From the NCBI GenBank assembly GCA_029582155.1, contig CM055899.1, positions 81,189,556-81,253,555 on the forward strand: a stretch of 64,000 nucleotides of DNA, in the 5' to 3' direction. The stretch's first letter is position 1. Every line of letters begins with the position of its first letter. The notes under the pieces are model-generated. The model did not search any database. It had not been told where the DNA came from and saw only the letters and a list, made by a program, of their open reading frames with translations. The translations under genes and the position numbers were made by a program. Positions 14,801-26,942 of this stretch are shown in pieces. The stretch is from Panopea generosa (lineage: Eukaryota; Mollusca; Bivalvia; Adapedonta; Hiatellidae).

Positions 14801-17685
14801 CTAGAGGTTCCCAGCTCGGCCCGATAAAGTGTTTGCCGCTAACGCTAGAGGTTCCCAGCTCAATCCGATAAAGTGTTTGTCGCTAACGCTAGAGGTTCCC
14901 AGCTCGGCCCGATAAAGTGTTTGCCGCTACCGCTAGAGGTTCCCAGCTCGGCCCGATAAAGTGTTTGCCGCTAACGCTAGAGGTTCCCAGCTCGACCCGA
15001 TACAGTGTTTGCCGCTTACGCTAGAGGTTCCCAGCTCGGCCCGATAAAGTGTTTGCCGCTAACGCTAGAGGTTCCCAGCCCAATCCGATAAAGTGTTTGC
15101 CGCTAACGCTAGAGGTTCCCAGCTCAATCCGATAAAGTGTTTGCCGCTAACGCTAGAGGTTCCCAGCTCGACCCGATACAGTGTTTGCCGCTAACGCTAG
15201 AGGTTCCCAGCTCGATCCGATAAAGTGTTTGCCGCTAACGCTAGAGGTTCCCAGCTCAATCCGATAAAGTGTTTGCCGCTAACGCTAGAGGTTCCCAGCT
15301 CGACCCGATACAGTGTTTGCCGCTAACGCTAGAGGTTTCCAGCTCAATCCGATAAAGTGTTTGCCGCTAACGCTAGAGGTTCCCAGCTCAATCCGATAAA
15401 GTGTTTGCCGCTAACTTTAGAGGTTCCCAGCTCGACCCGATACAGTGTTTGCCGCTAACATTAGAGGTTCCCAGCTCGACCCGATACAGTGTTTGCCGCT
15501 AACGCTAGAGGTTCCCAGCTCGGCCCGATAAAGTGTTTGCCGCTAACGCTAGAGGTTCCCAGCCCAATCCGATAAAGTGTTTGCCGCTAACGCTAGAGGT
15601 TCCCAGCTCGACCCGATACAGTGTTTGCCGCTAACGCTAGAGGTTCCCAGCTCGGCCCGATAAAGTGTTTGCCGCTAACGCTAGAGGTTCCCAGCCCAAT
15701 CCGATAAAGTGTTTGCCGCTAACGCTAGAGGTTCCCAGCTCAATCCGATAAAGTGTTTGCCGCTAACGCTAGAGGTTCCCAGCTCGACCCGATACAGTGT
15801 TTGACGCTAACGCTAGAGGTTCCCAGCTCGATCCGATAAAGTGTTTGCCGCTAACGCTGGAGGTTCCCAGCTCAATCCGATAAAGTGTTTGCCGCTAACG
15901 CTAGAGGTTCCCAGCTCGACCCGATACAGTGTTTGACGCTAACGCTAGAGGTTCCCAGCTCGATCCGATAAAGTGTTTGCCGCTAACGCTAGAGGTTCCC
16001 AGCTCGATCCGATAAAGTGTTTGCCGCTAACGCTAGAGGTTCCCAGCTCGACCCGATACAGTGTTTGCCGCTAACGCCAGAGGTTCCCAGCTCGGCCCGA
16101 TAAAGTGTTTGCCGCTAACGCTAGAGGTTCCCAGCTCGACCCGATAAAGTGTTTGCCGCTAACGCTAGAGGTTCCCAGCTCGGCCCGATAAAGTGTTTGC
16201 CGCTAACGCTAGAGGTTCCCAGCTCGACCCGATAAAGTGTTTGCCGCTAACGCTAGAGGTTCCCAGCTCGACCCGATACAGTGTTTGCCGCTAACGCTAG
16301 AGGTTTCCAGCTCGACCCGATAAAGTGTTTGCCGCTAACGCTAGAGGTTCCCAGCTCGGCCCGATAAAGTGTTTGCCGCTAACATTAGAGGTTCCCAGCT
16401 CGGCCCGATAAAGTGTTTGCCGCTAACGCTAGAGGTTCCCAGCTCAATCCGATAAAGTGTTTGCCGCTAACGCTAGAGGTTCCCAGCTCGACCCGATACA
16501 GTGTTTGCCGCTTACGCTAGAGGTTCCCAGCTCGATCCGATAAAGTGTTTGCCGCTAACGCTAGAAGTTCCCAGCTCAATCCGATAAAGTGTTTGCCGCT
16601 AACGCTAGAGGTTCACAGCTCGATCCGATAAAGTGTTTGCCTCTAACGCTAGAGGTTCCCAGCTCAATCCGATAAAGTGTTTGCCGCTAACGCTAGAGGT
16701 TCCCAGCTCGATCCGATAAAGTGTTTGCCGCTAACGCTAGAGGTTCCCAGCTCGGCCCGATAAAGTGTTTGCCGCTAACGCTAGAGGTTCCCAGCTCGAC
16801 CTGATAAAGTGTTTGCCGCTAACGCTAGAGGTTCCCAGCTCGACCCGATACAGTGTTTGCCGCTAACGCTAGAGGTTCCCAGCTCAACCCGATACAGTGT
16901 TTGCCGCTAACGCTAGAGGTTCCCAGCTCGGCCCGATAAAGTGTTTGCCGCTAACATTAGAGGTTCCCAGCTCGGCCCGATAAAGTGTTTGCCGCTAACG
17001 CTAGAGGTTCCCAGCTCGGCCCGATAAAGTGTTTGCCGCTAACGCTAGAGGTTCCCAGCTCGGCCCGATAAAGTGTTTGCCGCTAACGCCAGAGGTTCCC
17101 AGCTCGGCCCGATAAAGTGTTTGCCGCTAACGCTAGAGGTTCCCAGCTCGATCCGATAAAGTGTTTGCCGCTAACGCTAGAGGTTCCCAGCTCGATCCGA
17201 TAAAGTGTTTGCCGCTAACGCTAGAGGTTCCCAGCTCGACCCGATACAGTGTTTGCCGCTAACGCTAGAGGTTCCCAGCTCGATCCGATAAAGTGTTTGC
17301 CGCTAACGCTAGAGGTTCCCAGCTCGACCCGATACAGTGTTTGCCGCTAACGCCAGAGGTTCCCAGCTCGGCCCGATACAGTGTTTGCCGCTAACGCTAG
17401 AGGTTCCCAGCTCGGCCCGATACAGTGTTTGCCGCTAACGCTAGAGGTTCCCAGCTCAGCCCGATAAAGTGTTTGCCGCTAACGCTAGAGGTTCCCAGCT
17501 CGATCTGATAAAGTGTTTTCCGCTAACGCTAGATGTTCCCAGCTCGCTCCGATAAAGTGTTTGCCGCTAACGCTAGAGGTTCCCAGCTCGGCCCGATAAA
17601 GTGTTTGCCACCAACGCTAGAGGTTCCCAGCTCGGCCCGATAAAGTGTTTGCCGCTAACGCTAGAGGTTCCCAGCTCGACCCGAT
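11831..17685 (+). repeat. 44-bp satellite array, about 133 copies
   Basis: The monomer begins GATAAAGTGTTTGCCGCTAA and continues CGCTAGAGGTTCCCAGCTCG plus GCCC, 44 bp in all. It is far more homogeneous than the other arrays. The last bases vary among GGCCC, GATCC, GACCC and AATCC, and GATAAAG alternates with GATACAG. Rare variants recur at spacings that are exact multiples of 44: TACCGCTAG at 13344 and 14928, AACGCCAG at 12861 and 14489, AACTTTAG at 13741 and 15413. A block of about 36-38 monomers was therefore duplicated. Each monomer carries several CpGs, and GAGGTTCCCAGCTC resembles a tRNA T-arm. Confidence 0.97.
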
Positions 17686-17885
17686 GTATCTCAGAAAAGA
17701 AAACTCAGTTCTGGTTTTACACAGGAAGAGGACTCGAGAGCGGTTCATGTAAACGCTGAACTTTCATAGCAGTCGAGTATAAACCAGTTATAATGAGCCG
17801 AGTATGGGCCAACACACTAGCCACTATACCACTTCACCTCGTCTTGCCCTAAAATACTGTTATAACCACAATTATTTTCTGAAAA
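17686..17885 (-). repeat. SINE-like fragment between two arrays
   Basis: On the minus strand, 17850-17800 reads GAAGTGGTATAGTGGCTAGT, a good A-box/D-arm match, followed by TTGGCCCATACTCGGCTC. No clear B box follows. The 200-bp spacer between the 44-bp and 35-bp arrays is thus probably a SINE remnant. Confidence 0.4.
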
Positions 17886-20800
17886 GGTAGAATGTACTGT
17901 ATATGGATTCAATTTACTGTACATGTATATGGTGTTGTCACATTGTGTGCCAATGTACTGTATATGCTGTTGGCACATCGTGTGTCAAATTACTGCATAT
18001 GGTGTTGTCACATCGTGTGCCACTGTACTGTATATAGCGTTGTTACGTCGTATGCCAATGTACTGTATACGACGTTGTCACATCGTGTGCCAATGTATTG
18101 TATACGGCGTTGTCACATCGTGTGCGAATGTTATGTAGATGGCGTTGTCACATCGTGTGGCAATGTAATGTATATGGCGTTGTCACATCGTGTGCCAATA
18201 AAATGTTTATGGCGTTTTCACATCGTGTGCATATGTAATGTGTATAGCGTTGTCACATCGTGTTCGAATGTAATGTATATGGTGTTATCACATCGTGTGC
18301 CAATGTACTGTAAACGGCGTCGTCACATCGTGTGCCAATGTACTGTATATAGCGTCGTCACATCGTGTACCAATTAACTGTATATGGCGACGTCACATCG
18401 TGTGCCAAATAACTGTATATGGCGTTGTCACATCGTGTGACAATTTACTGTATATGGCGTCGACACATCGTGTGCCATATACTGTATATGGCGACGTCAC
18501 ATCGTGTTCCAATTAACTCTATACAGTGTTGTCACATCGTGTGCAAATGTCTGTATATGGCGTCGTCACGTCGTGTGGCAATGTACTGTAAATGGTGTCT
18601 TCATATCGTGTGCCAATGTACTGTATATAGCGCCGTCACATCGTGTGCCAATTAACTGTATATGGCGACGTCACATCGTGTGCCAATGAACTGTACATGG
18701 CGTCATCATATCGTGGGCCAATTAACTGTATATGACATCGTCACATCGTGTGCCAATTTACTGTATATGGCGTCATCACATTGTGGGCCAAATAACTGTA
18801 TATGACATCGTCACATCGTGTGCCAATTTACTGTATATTGCATCATCACATAATGGGCCAATTAACTGTATATGACATCGTCACATCGTGTTCCAATGTA
18901 CTGTATATGACATCGTCACATCGTGTTCCAATGTACTGTATATGACATCGTCACATCGTGTGCCAATGTACTGTATATGGCGTCGTCACATCATGTGCCA
19001 ATTTACTGTATATTGCGTCGTCACATCGTGTGCTAATGTAATGTAAATGGCGTCGTCACATCGTGTTCCAATTTACTCTATACGCTGTTGTCATATTGTA
19101 TGCCAATGTACTGTATAATTATGGCGTGGTCACTTCGTGTGGCAATGTAGTGTAAATGGCGTCGTCACATCGTGTTCCAATTTACTCTATACGGTGTTGT
19201 CACATCGTGTGCCAATTTACTGTTGATGGCGATGTCACATCGTGTGTGTCAATGTATTGTAAATGGCGTCTTCACATCGTGTGCCAATGTACTGTATATG
19301 GTGCCATCACATCGCGGACCAATTAACTGTATATTACATCGTCACATCGTGTTCCATTGTACTGTATATGAATTCGTCATATCGTGTGCCAATGTACTGT
19401 ATATGGCGTCGTCACATCATGTGCCAATTTACTGTATATTGCGTCGTCACATCGTGTGCCAATGTAATGTAAATGGCGTCGTCACATCGTGTTCAAATTT
19501 ACTCTATACGGTGTTGTCATATTGTGTGCCAATTTACTGTATAATTTATGGCGTCGTCACATCGTGTGGCAATGTAGTGTAAATGGTGTCGTCACATCGT
19601 GTTCCAATTGACTCTAAACGGTGTTGTCACATCGTGTGCCAATTTACTGTATATGGCGTCGTCACATCGTGTGCCAATGTACTGTTAGAGGCGTCGTCAC
19701 ATTGTGTTCCAGTTTACTCTAAATGGTGTTGTCACATCGTGTGCTAATGTACTGTATATGGCGTCGTCACATCGTTTGCCAATGTACTGTAAATGGCGTC
19801 GTCACATCGTGTTCCTATTTACTCTATACGGTGTTGTCACATCGTGTGCCAATGTACTGTAAATGGTGTTGTGACATCGTGTTCCAGTTTACTCTAAATG
19901 GTGTTGTCACATCGTGTGCCATTGTACTGTAAATGGCGTCGTCACATCGTGTGCCAATGTACTGTAAATGGCGTCGTCACATCGTGTTCCTATTTACTCT
20001 ATACGGTGTTGTCACATCGTGTGCCAATGTACTGTAAATGGCGTCGTCACATCGTGTGCCAATGTACTGTAAATGGCGTCGTCACATCGTGTTCCTATTC
20101 ACTCTATACAGTGTTGTCACATCGTGTGCCAATGTACTGTTGATGGCGTCGTCACATCGTGTGGCAATGTACTGTAAATGGTGTTGTCACATCGTGTGCC
20201 AATGTACTGTAAATGACGTCGTCACATCGTGTGCCAATGTACTGTAAATGGCGTCGTCACATCGTGTTCCTATTTACTCTAAACGGTGTTGTCACATCGT
20301 GTGCCAATTTACTGTATATGGCGTAGTCACATCGTGTGCCAATGTACTGTATGTGGCGTAGTCATATCGTGTGCCAATTAACTGTATATGGTGTTGTCAC
20401 ATCGTGTGCCAATGTACTGTATATGTCGTCGCCACATCATGTGCCAATTTACTGTATATGGCGTTGTCACATCGTGTGTCAATGTACTGTAAATGGCGTT
20501 GTCACATCGTGCCAATTATGTGTGTATGGTGTTGTCACATCGTGTGCCAATGTACTGTATATGGCGTCGTCACATCGTGTGCTAATGCACTGAAAATGAC
20601 ATCGTCACATCGTGTGTTAATGTACTGTATAATTATGGAATTGTCATATGGCGTTGTCACATCGTGAGCCAATGTACTGTAAATGACGTCGTCACATCGT
20701 GTGTTAATGAACTGTATATGGTGTCTTCACATCGTGTGACAATGTACTGTAAATGGGGTCGTCACATCGTGTGCCAATGTACTGTAAATGACGTCGTCAC

Positions 20801-21745
20801 ATCGTGTGTTAATTAACTGTATATGGCGTGTTCACATCATGTGCCAATGTACTGTAAATGGCGTCGTCACATCGTGTGCCAATGTACTGTAAATGGCATC
20901 GTCTCATCATGTGCCAATTTACTGTATATGGTGTTGTCACATCGTGTGCCATGTTTGTACTGTACATGGCGTTGTCACATCGTGTGCCAATGTACTGTAT
21001 ATGGTGTCGTCACATCGTGTGCCAATTTACTGTATATAGCGTCGTCACATCGTGTGCCAATTTACTGTATATTACGTCTTCACATCGTGTGCCAATGTAC
21101 TGTAAATTGCGTCGTCACATCATGTGCCAATTTACTGTAAATGGCGTTGTCACATCGTGTGCCAATGTACATGTACTGTAAATGGCGTTGTCAAATCGTG
21201 TGCCAATGAACTCTATATGGCGTTGTCACATCGTGTGCCAATAACTGTATATGGCGTTATCACATCGTTTGCCAATTTACTGTATATGGCGTTGTCACAT
21301 CATGTGTCAATGTACTGTGTATATGGCGTTGTCACATCGTGTGTCAATGTACTGTATATATGGCGTTGTCACATCGGATGTCAATGTACTGTGTATATGG
21401 TGATGTCACATCGTGTGTCATGATTGTACTGTTTATGGCGAAGTCGCATCGTGTGCCAATTTACTGCATATGGCGTTGTCACATCGTGTGCCAATTTACT
21501 GTATATGGCGTAGTCGCCATGTGTGCCAATTTACTGTATATGGCGTTGTCACATAGTGTGCCAATGAACTCTATATGGTGTTGTCACATCGTGTGCCAAT
21601 TAACTGTAAATGGCGTTGTCACATCGTGTGGCAATGTACTGTAAATGGCGTCGTCACATCGTGTGGCAATGTAGTGTAAATGGCGTCATCACATCGTGTT
21701 CCAATTTACTCTATACGGTGTTGTCACATCGTGTGCTAATGAATC
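17886..21745 (+). repeat. 35-bp minisatellite array, about 110 copies
   Basis: The monomer is GGCGTCGTCACATCGTGTGC followed by CAATGTACTGTATAT (35 bp). Variants include GTGCC/GTTCC and TATAT/TAAAT/TACGG. Higher-order structure is visible: the variant GTTCCTATTTACTCTA recurs at about 19812, 19987, 20092 and 20267, spacings of 175, 105 and 175 bp, all multiples of 35. The period is not divisible by three, and open frames up to 161 codons arise because many monomers lack stops in a given frame. They are not treated as genes. Confidence 0.96.
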
Positions 21746-22849
21746 AGAATTAATGTAAAATATCTAAAGCTCATACTTTTTAATAAAAGAGAAGTAAAAG
21801 TTGAGCCAAAGGAAATTTAAAATCTTATGTTTTCAAACCCACGAAACCGTATCGGCTGATCCTTATAAAGTGCTAGCATATAATTATAGCCCGCTATTTT
21901 GAACCACAGGTGCTAGTGACTAACTCTGTTTTAGGTTTTATAGTCCTATATATGTACATATACATATATAAGACTACCGCCCCGGTTGAACACTGATAGG
22001 ATTAAATACTACACATTAAATAGCTCAACTCCTCATATTTGTTGGCGCGAATACTGTAGAATACATGTAACAACAATATTTGGTTAAGGTAACATTTGAA
22101 TGTCAAGTCCAAATGGGTATATATTTCTTTTTCACTTCTTTTCCTCAACCTGTTCGACATGGGACATTACTTCATTGAATTTGCTTGTTGAATGTTAAGT
22201 GGTTGTGCATCTATTGCTTCTTATATACCTGTCCTACTAATAAAATAATGTAAGCATGATCTTTTACATTAGACAAGTGTACATGTGAATGATCGAAAAG
22301 ATGAAATGATTGAAATATCCCTTTCCATAGTTGGGCTTTATTTTATCTTCGTAAATTTGCATCGAAATGGCAGGAAGTTGCTTGTGTGTCAAGACAAAAT
22401 GAATAAATTTTATTATGGATAATTAGTGAAGTGAACAAATTAGGAATTGTACATGTAGCAAGGCTCTAGAATCAATCAAAACATAGTTTAAATTGATGCT
22501 TGAGGAGAAATGCAATACTGCAATATAAAACAATGGAAAACTACTTTTATTAGATAAGTGTTACAAGATGCTTTTCGTGAAAAATTTGATTTAAAAGAAA
22601 CAAATTATCAACCAAACTAGTGATTATCCGCTGACAAAACCACAATTTTTACCTATTTAAAGAAAATAGAAATGAGTAAATTTATTTGATATTGATATAA
22701 TTACTAAATCAATCATTGTTCATAAAGAAAACACTTACCAATACAAAAACACGTCCACTTGCCATCTTTATTAAATGAAATCGTTCTCGCGATTTTTCTT
22801 ACGTCATTTAAGTTGTCACGTGATAAATTAACTATCGTGAAAACGTGAA
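21746..22849. other. Unique AT-rich sequence, no gene recognised
   Basis: No open frame of note, RNA gene or repeat is supported here. A small palindromic stretch, TATATGTACATATACATATA near 21949-21968, is the only local structure noted. Confidence 0.45.
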
Positions 22850-23080
22850 TTCATGAAGTTAAAATCGTGAATTCGTGAAGTTGAACTCGAGAAATCGTGA
22901 AATCAAGAAATCGTGAAATTATGAAGTTTAAATCATGAAATCCAGAAATCGTGAAATCAAGAAATCGTGAATTTATGAAGTTTAAATCATGAAGTCGAGA
23001 AGTAATGAAATCAAGAAATCGTGAAATAATCAATTTAAATAATGAAATAGTGAAATCGAGAAATCCTGAAATCAATGTTG
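22850..23080 (+). repeat. Short degenerate repeat of GAAATCGTGAAATCAAG type
   Basis: Motifs GAAATCGTGAA and TTTAAATCATGAA alternate, with a super-period near 54 bp (TTTAAATCATGAA at about 22927 and 22981). The block abuts the 3' end of the antisense SINE that follows, so it may be an expanded SINE tail or an independent minisatellite. Confidence 0.8.
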
Positions 23081-23084
23081 TTGT

Positions 23085-23395
23085 TGTATGATTTTTAGCG
23101 TGGCTTTCAACAATGTTTCAGTCATATCGCGACGGTGTCTGCTTGAGGAAGTATTCTGAGCGCTGTCACACTGGAGTATCATGCAGCAGACACGTGGTAT
23201 GATACCCCACCCAGTCACATTATACTGACACCGGGCCGACCAGTCCTAGAACTGTCCTCTAAATGCTGAGCGCCAAGCAAGGAAGCTTCTAGTACCATTT
23301 TTAAAGTCTTTGGTATGACCCAGCCGGGGATCGAACCCACGACCTTCCGCATGCGAGGCGATCGTTCTACCACTGGACCACGTAATGATGTGCAT
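23085..23395 (-). repeat. tRNA-headed SINE, family A, antisense copy
   Basis: On the minus strand the head reads GTGGTCCAGTGGTAGAACG, then CGCCTCGCATGCGGAAGGTC, then a near-perfect B box in GTGGGTTCGATCCCCGG. The body contains ACTGGTCGGCCCGGTGTCAG and TATAATGTGACTGGGTGGGG and matches the copy at 9290-9575. The B box is much better preserved than in that copy, so this is probably the younger insertion. Confidence 0.88.
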
Positions 23396-23883
23396 TGTAT
23401 CGGTTAAGTTTAGCTTCATTTTAAAACTGTGGTATTTGTTCGAATTATCCAATTTCAAAAGTTTCTTGCTTGCCAAAGCAATCGGATTTTGATTGTATTA
23501 ACCCGAGTATACGAATGTTGTAACACCCCAGGTGTTATGCTTCATACTACCACCGAATAGCTGATCCAGCGTAACTCTATGAATAAAGCAAAATAAGTGT
23601 TCCCAGTCATAGGTTAGCCCGCCGGCGAATTATCTAATTGGATAGTAAAGGTTACGTGGCTGCAGAGCTATCATGATTCGTCCTGTAACTATGAGACGAG
23701 ATATAAAAATACATGTTACTCAATCAGAGGGGCATCAGAGAAAAAAATGAGAGAGTTAGTAGTTGGTAGGTTTAGAGTGGGGTTCTGGGGAACTTAGGAT
23801 TGGGGAACTATGTAGACTTAATGGACGAGCTTTAAAAAAACACTTAACGATCATGCATTAGTTGAAGAACTATATTAACCCTT

Positions 23884-23945
23884 TACTTCATATAGACGCC
23901 TTTGGACACCTCTAATATATACGCCTTTGGACACCTCTAATATAG
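23884..23945 (+). repeat. Tandem duplication of about 25 bp
   Basis: ACGCCTTTGGACACCTCTAA is present twice in direct succession (from about 23894 and 23919), each followed by TATA. It is a short local duplication with no associated gene. Confidence 0.85.
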
Positions 23946-23991
23946 AAGGCTTTTGAATTGTCGGATGCATAATGTTTATATTAACTGACAG

Positions 23992-24084
23992 AGTGGAAAA
24001 CAGTGCAGGAAGTGTTCAGATTGCTCGTTACGTTCAAAGGCCTTCTGTGACTGGTGCAGGAAAACGCGTACCTATGGAGTTAAG
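23992..24084 (+). other. Possible exon encoding a Cys-rich (CXXC-like) fragment
   Basis: Between an acceptor-like TTAACTGACAG and a GTTAAA after AAGG, one frame is open for about 30 codons and reads CRKCSDC, seven residues, then CDWC, then RKTRTYG. The spacing C-x2-C-x2-C...C-x2-C followed by Lys/Arg and an aromatic-Gly pair recalls the first cluster of CXXC zinc fingers. The fourth cysteine is absent and no second cluster is seen, so this may be chance or a decayed fragment. No neighbouring exon was found. Confidence 0.2.
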
Positions 24085-25284
24085 GGTTAAAATGTAGTAA
24101 TTTAATTTCCCTTGTGGTTATTTACTCACTACATCCGTACAGGATGCCACAATAAGGTGTTGTTGGTAGTTGTGGTTATATTTTTCTGGTGGTATATTTC
24201 TGTCAGATGATTAATAAGATCTGAACAAAATATGAGAAACATGCCTTGTAACCATACAGGACTTAGACCAGGAACCAGGGGGTCAAAATGGTAAATCCAA
24301 AAGTAGTTCCATAGAAAATTGACAGTGGTCGTTCAAGATGGTGTGAGTGTGAAAATGCACTTGACAGGTACTATTGCAATGTGAACTTGTGAAGTGAATA
24401 TATTTTCCCAGAGAATGGTGCAAAATTGAGTGGACTGGTAGCTATAACACACAGATGGGACTATTTCTTAGACGGTAAGCATTTTGCATAATTTGGCTGA
24501 TTTGACCTCTGTATGTGAAATAGGGACACCTACTTTCGCTTTGAGCAAAATTGTGAAATAGGAAGCAGTTAATGCCCATGTTTTTAACTTTTTTTGTGTT
24601 CTGCTTGAATTGAATATGAAATCTGGAAATTCTCAATGAGTTTGGAGTACAACTGTAAGTGTGACAGTCTGTTGTGCTAATATTACGGTCTATATGAAAT
24701 AAATGGTGGTCCAACTTCATATCACATAGCATGCTAAAACAGTACAACAACAGATTTCAATATTACTCAAAAATAACTATGATATGAAAAACAAAAAAGA
24801 AAGACATTGGATTGATTTTAATGGAAGATAAAGTTGGATGTGTCTATAGACTTGCTCGGTTAACCTTTAGGAAAATTAAATTAGTGTTTTTTGTTATCTT
24901 TAACTGCTCCCAGGTTTTTCACATCGATAGGTTGCAAGTTAGTATTAAATACAACTGTTTTCAATATAAACGTACCTAGTAAATGTCAAACACATATATA
25001 GGATTGCCTGAATAAAATATTCTTCTCCAAAATCTGATATTTTAAGGAGGCAATTATTTAGGAAATAGCAAACAAACAATTAAAACTTACTTAACAGTTA
25101 AAACAGGTTCATTCGTTTTTTTCTTGGATATATCCAGTTTTATAAAGATTAAGTTTTAAACTTGATTAGTTTACCGTGACAGTAAAACATGTTCTTACAA
25201 CTTAGACACATTACTCGTGCAGTCTTCCTTTAGAACCAGTGCTAAGCGTATGCGAATAAAGTGTCTATCTCAAGGATACAACAA

Positions 25285-25350
25285 TAAGCAGTGGCAGAGG
25301 ATCGAACTCATGATTCCTCGATCCTGGGTCCGGCGTTCTACATCTGGACT
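25285..25350 (-). repeat. tRNA-like SINE head, antisense
   Basis: On the minus strand, GCACGTAGTCCAGATGTAGA (A-box-like) is followed by CGCCGGACCCAGGATCGAGG and by the B box CATGAGTTCGATCCTCTGCC. The spacing is tRNA-like. The acceptor stem is not evident, so a SINE or tRNA relic is more likely than a working gene. Confidence 0.5.
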
Positions 25351-26008
25351 ACGTGCTACATACTTTAATCAGGTGTTTCTGAGAGATCATTGGTTCAAAA
25401 CCAACGATGTTGACCCTGGTTACTGTGTGTGTACTTACATTTTACCCTATTCTATCTACAGCTGTTCTTTGTTCTTTCATACCACACAATCTACGTCATT
25501 CACTTGATTTCGGTATCCGATAAATCACTACACGTGCGATATACACTCCCGTAATGGGCGGTTTATCGATACAGATTTTTATATGTAATTATATATGACC
25601 TTGTTAAAAAATGGTAAATAAAGTAATTAAAGTATATTTCAAAAGCTTAGTCCCTGATATATTATAAAATTACATTCAAAAACCTTTCATTTGAGGTAAG
25701 TTTTATTTATCTATCTTAATATTTTCTTACTTCCAAATAAGTTTTAAGTTAATGATATAAATTTGCCATATTTCCTATATAAAGTATATTGAAAATCTCT
25801 TATTCTTAACATTCTGTGTTTTTTCGGAGCAATTGTATCAACTTCCGTATTTTTTAATCGCTTAGTCCCTGTTGGATTCAAAAGTATGTTTCTATACTTT
25901 AATATGTATAAGAATTAATTTGAAAAAAAAATTATTAGTTGCTTCCAATTTGTTTTAAAAATGCACTGTTTGCTTGGCTTTTCATAACAAAAAAGTTATT
26001 TTTAAAAG
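25351..26008. other. AT-rich unique sequence, nothing seen
   Basis: Very AT-rich, with no open frame, repeat family or RNA gene that I can support. Confidence 0.45.
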
Positions 26009-26089
26009 AAACGGTCAGACGACGCTACCGAAGTCTTCTGAAGAGGCAAATGAAACAGGCTACTTCAGGCAAACAACGTTCAAGTGATG

Positions 26090-26212
26090 TTGTCCTCGGA
26101 CATGACTCTTATTAAGCATATCTTGGATGAGCTCGGACTGCGGTTCCGTGCACACACGTGCCGCCGCCAAGAAACGTCAAATAAAAACGCCATGTCCTCG
26201 TTGATTCGTGAA
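26090..26212 (+). pseudogene. Tc1/mariner transposase relic, C-terminal DDE region
   Basis: The plus frame at 26103-26212 reads LIKHILDELGLRFRAHT and then a diverged tail ending LIRE-stop. This aligns with the end of Tc1-family transposases, where a PIEHxWDELxRRxRAR motif contains the third catalytic acid and is followed by a Pro-rich stretch and a helix ending ALxxEW. In this copy the glutamate of PIEH has become lysine, and the upstream DDE core is absent or unrecognisable, so it is dead. It is distinct from the two Tc1 copies at 28.6 and 47.6 kb. Confidence 0.6.
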
Positions 26213-26381
26213 TAAACAAATACATAAATCGTCCGTTTGTTCGTTCGTCCGTGTATATATATATATCAAAGGCAAGAGTAGTGGACATTGGTTAGTTTTC
26301 CACTTAACTAATGTTTGTCATTTTTCTTTTTTCTCTCCTTTTTTTAAAAAATACGATGGATTGAACTTAGATTTGAAAAAA

Positions 26382-26432
26382 AAAAAATGGGGAAAAAAAT
26401 CAGATGCTGTCGGGGGGGGGGGGGGGGGAGGG
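26382..26432 (+). repeat. Poly-A and poly-G homopolymer runs
   Basis: An A-rich run near 26379-26398 is followed by about 18 consecutive G (26414-26431, interrupted once just after). The small open frames that cross it on both strands are artefacts of the homopolymer. Length is likely uncertain in any assembly. Confidence 0.9.
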
Positions 26433-26942
26433 GATAACAAAGGTCCGTTACTCCTGCCTGTGGTATATCTTAGTTTAAACAATATTTTATTCACATAAGT
26501 ACATATATTTAGCATACATTTAACAATAGAGTCATACGTTTAACGAATTATGTGGAAAGGATACAGAAAAAAGCTTTAGAAGCTTGTGTAAATCTGCTTC
26601 CATAACAGTTATTTTACATTTCTTATAAACTTTATCATATTGTTCCAAAATAATTTCAATTTGGCCAAATGTGCAAAAATTGGTTAAAGAAATAATGGTT
26701 TATTCAGAATATTTCAAAAACTAAAAAAGAGAGTATTGGTTGAAGAGAAGGAAAGAAAGAAAGAGACTCCACTGATTTTATTTTCATTATCGGTTCATTC
26801 CGATACAGGGGATAGGTATTTTCCAAGTTTATGTTTATCAATCCAATCCATTCATTAACCATTGTTTCTTACTATCCAAGATCAAATAAAGGCTTGTTGT
26901 TATAATTAAGTAGGTAAAAAAACATAACAAGTCATTATCTAT

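Larger units (their letters stand above)
23396..25284. other. Unique sequence, no supported gene
   Basis: Apart from the small duplication and the cysteine-rich fragment listed separately, nothing is supported. The minus frame at 24442-24750 (102 codons) has no recognisable motif. Confidence 0.4.

Noticed and set aside
17892..21644. Open reading frames of 60-160 codons in the 35-bp array
   Set aside because: Several frames are open at once over the same bases and the products are Cys/Val/His repeats from the monomer. There is no start context or homology.
2975..21745. CRISPR-like regular short repeats
   Set aside because: The units are contiguous, without unique spacers, and the context is a eukaryotic genome with SINEs and splice sites. 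These are minisatellites.
23325..23390. tRNA gene with GGTTCGATCC B box
   Set aside because: It is the head of a SINE whose body matches the copy at 9.3 kb.
26208..26515. Small open frames spanning the poly-G run on both strands
   Set aside because: They depend on the homopolymers, which code for Gly or Pro runs, and show no other coding feature.
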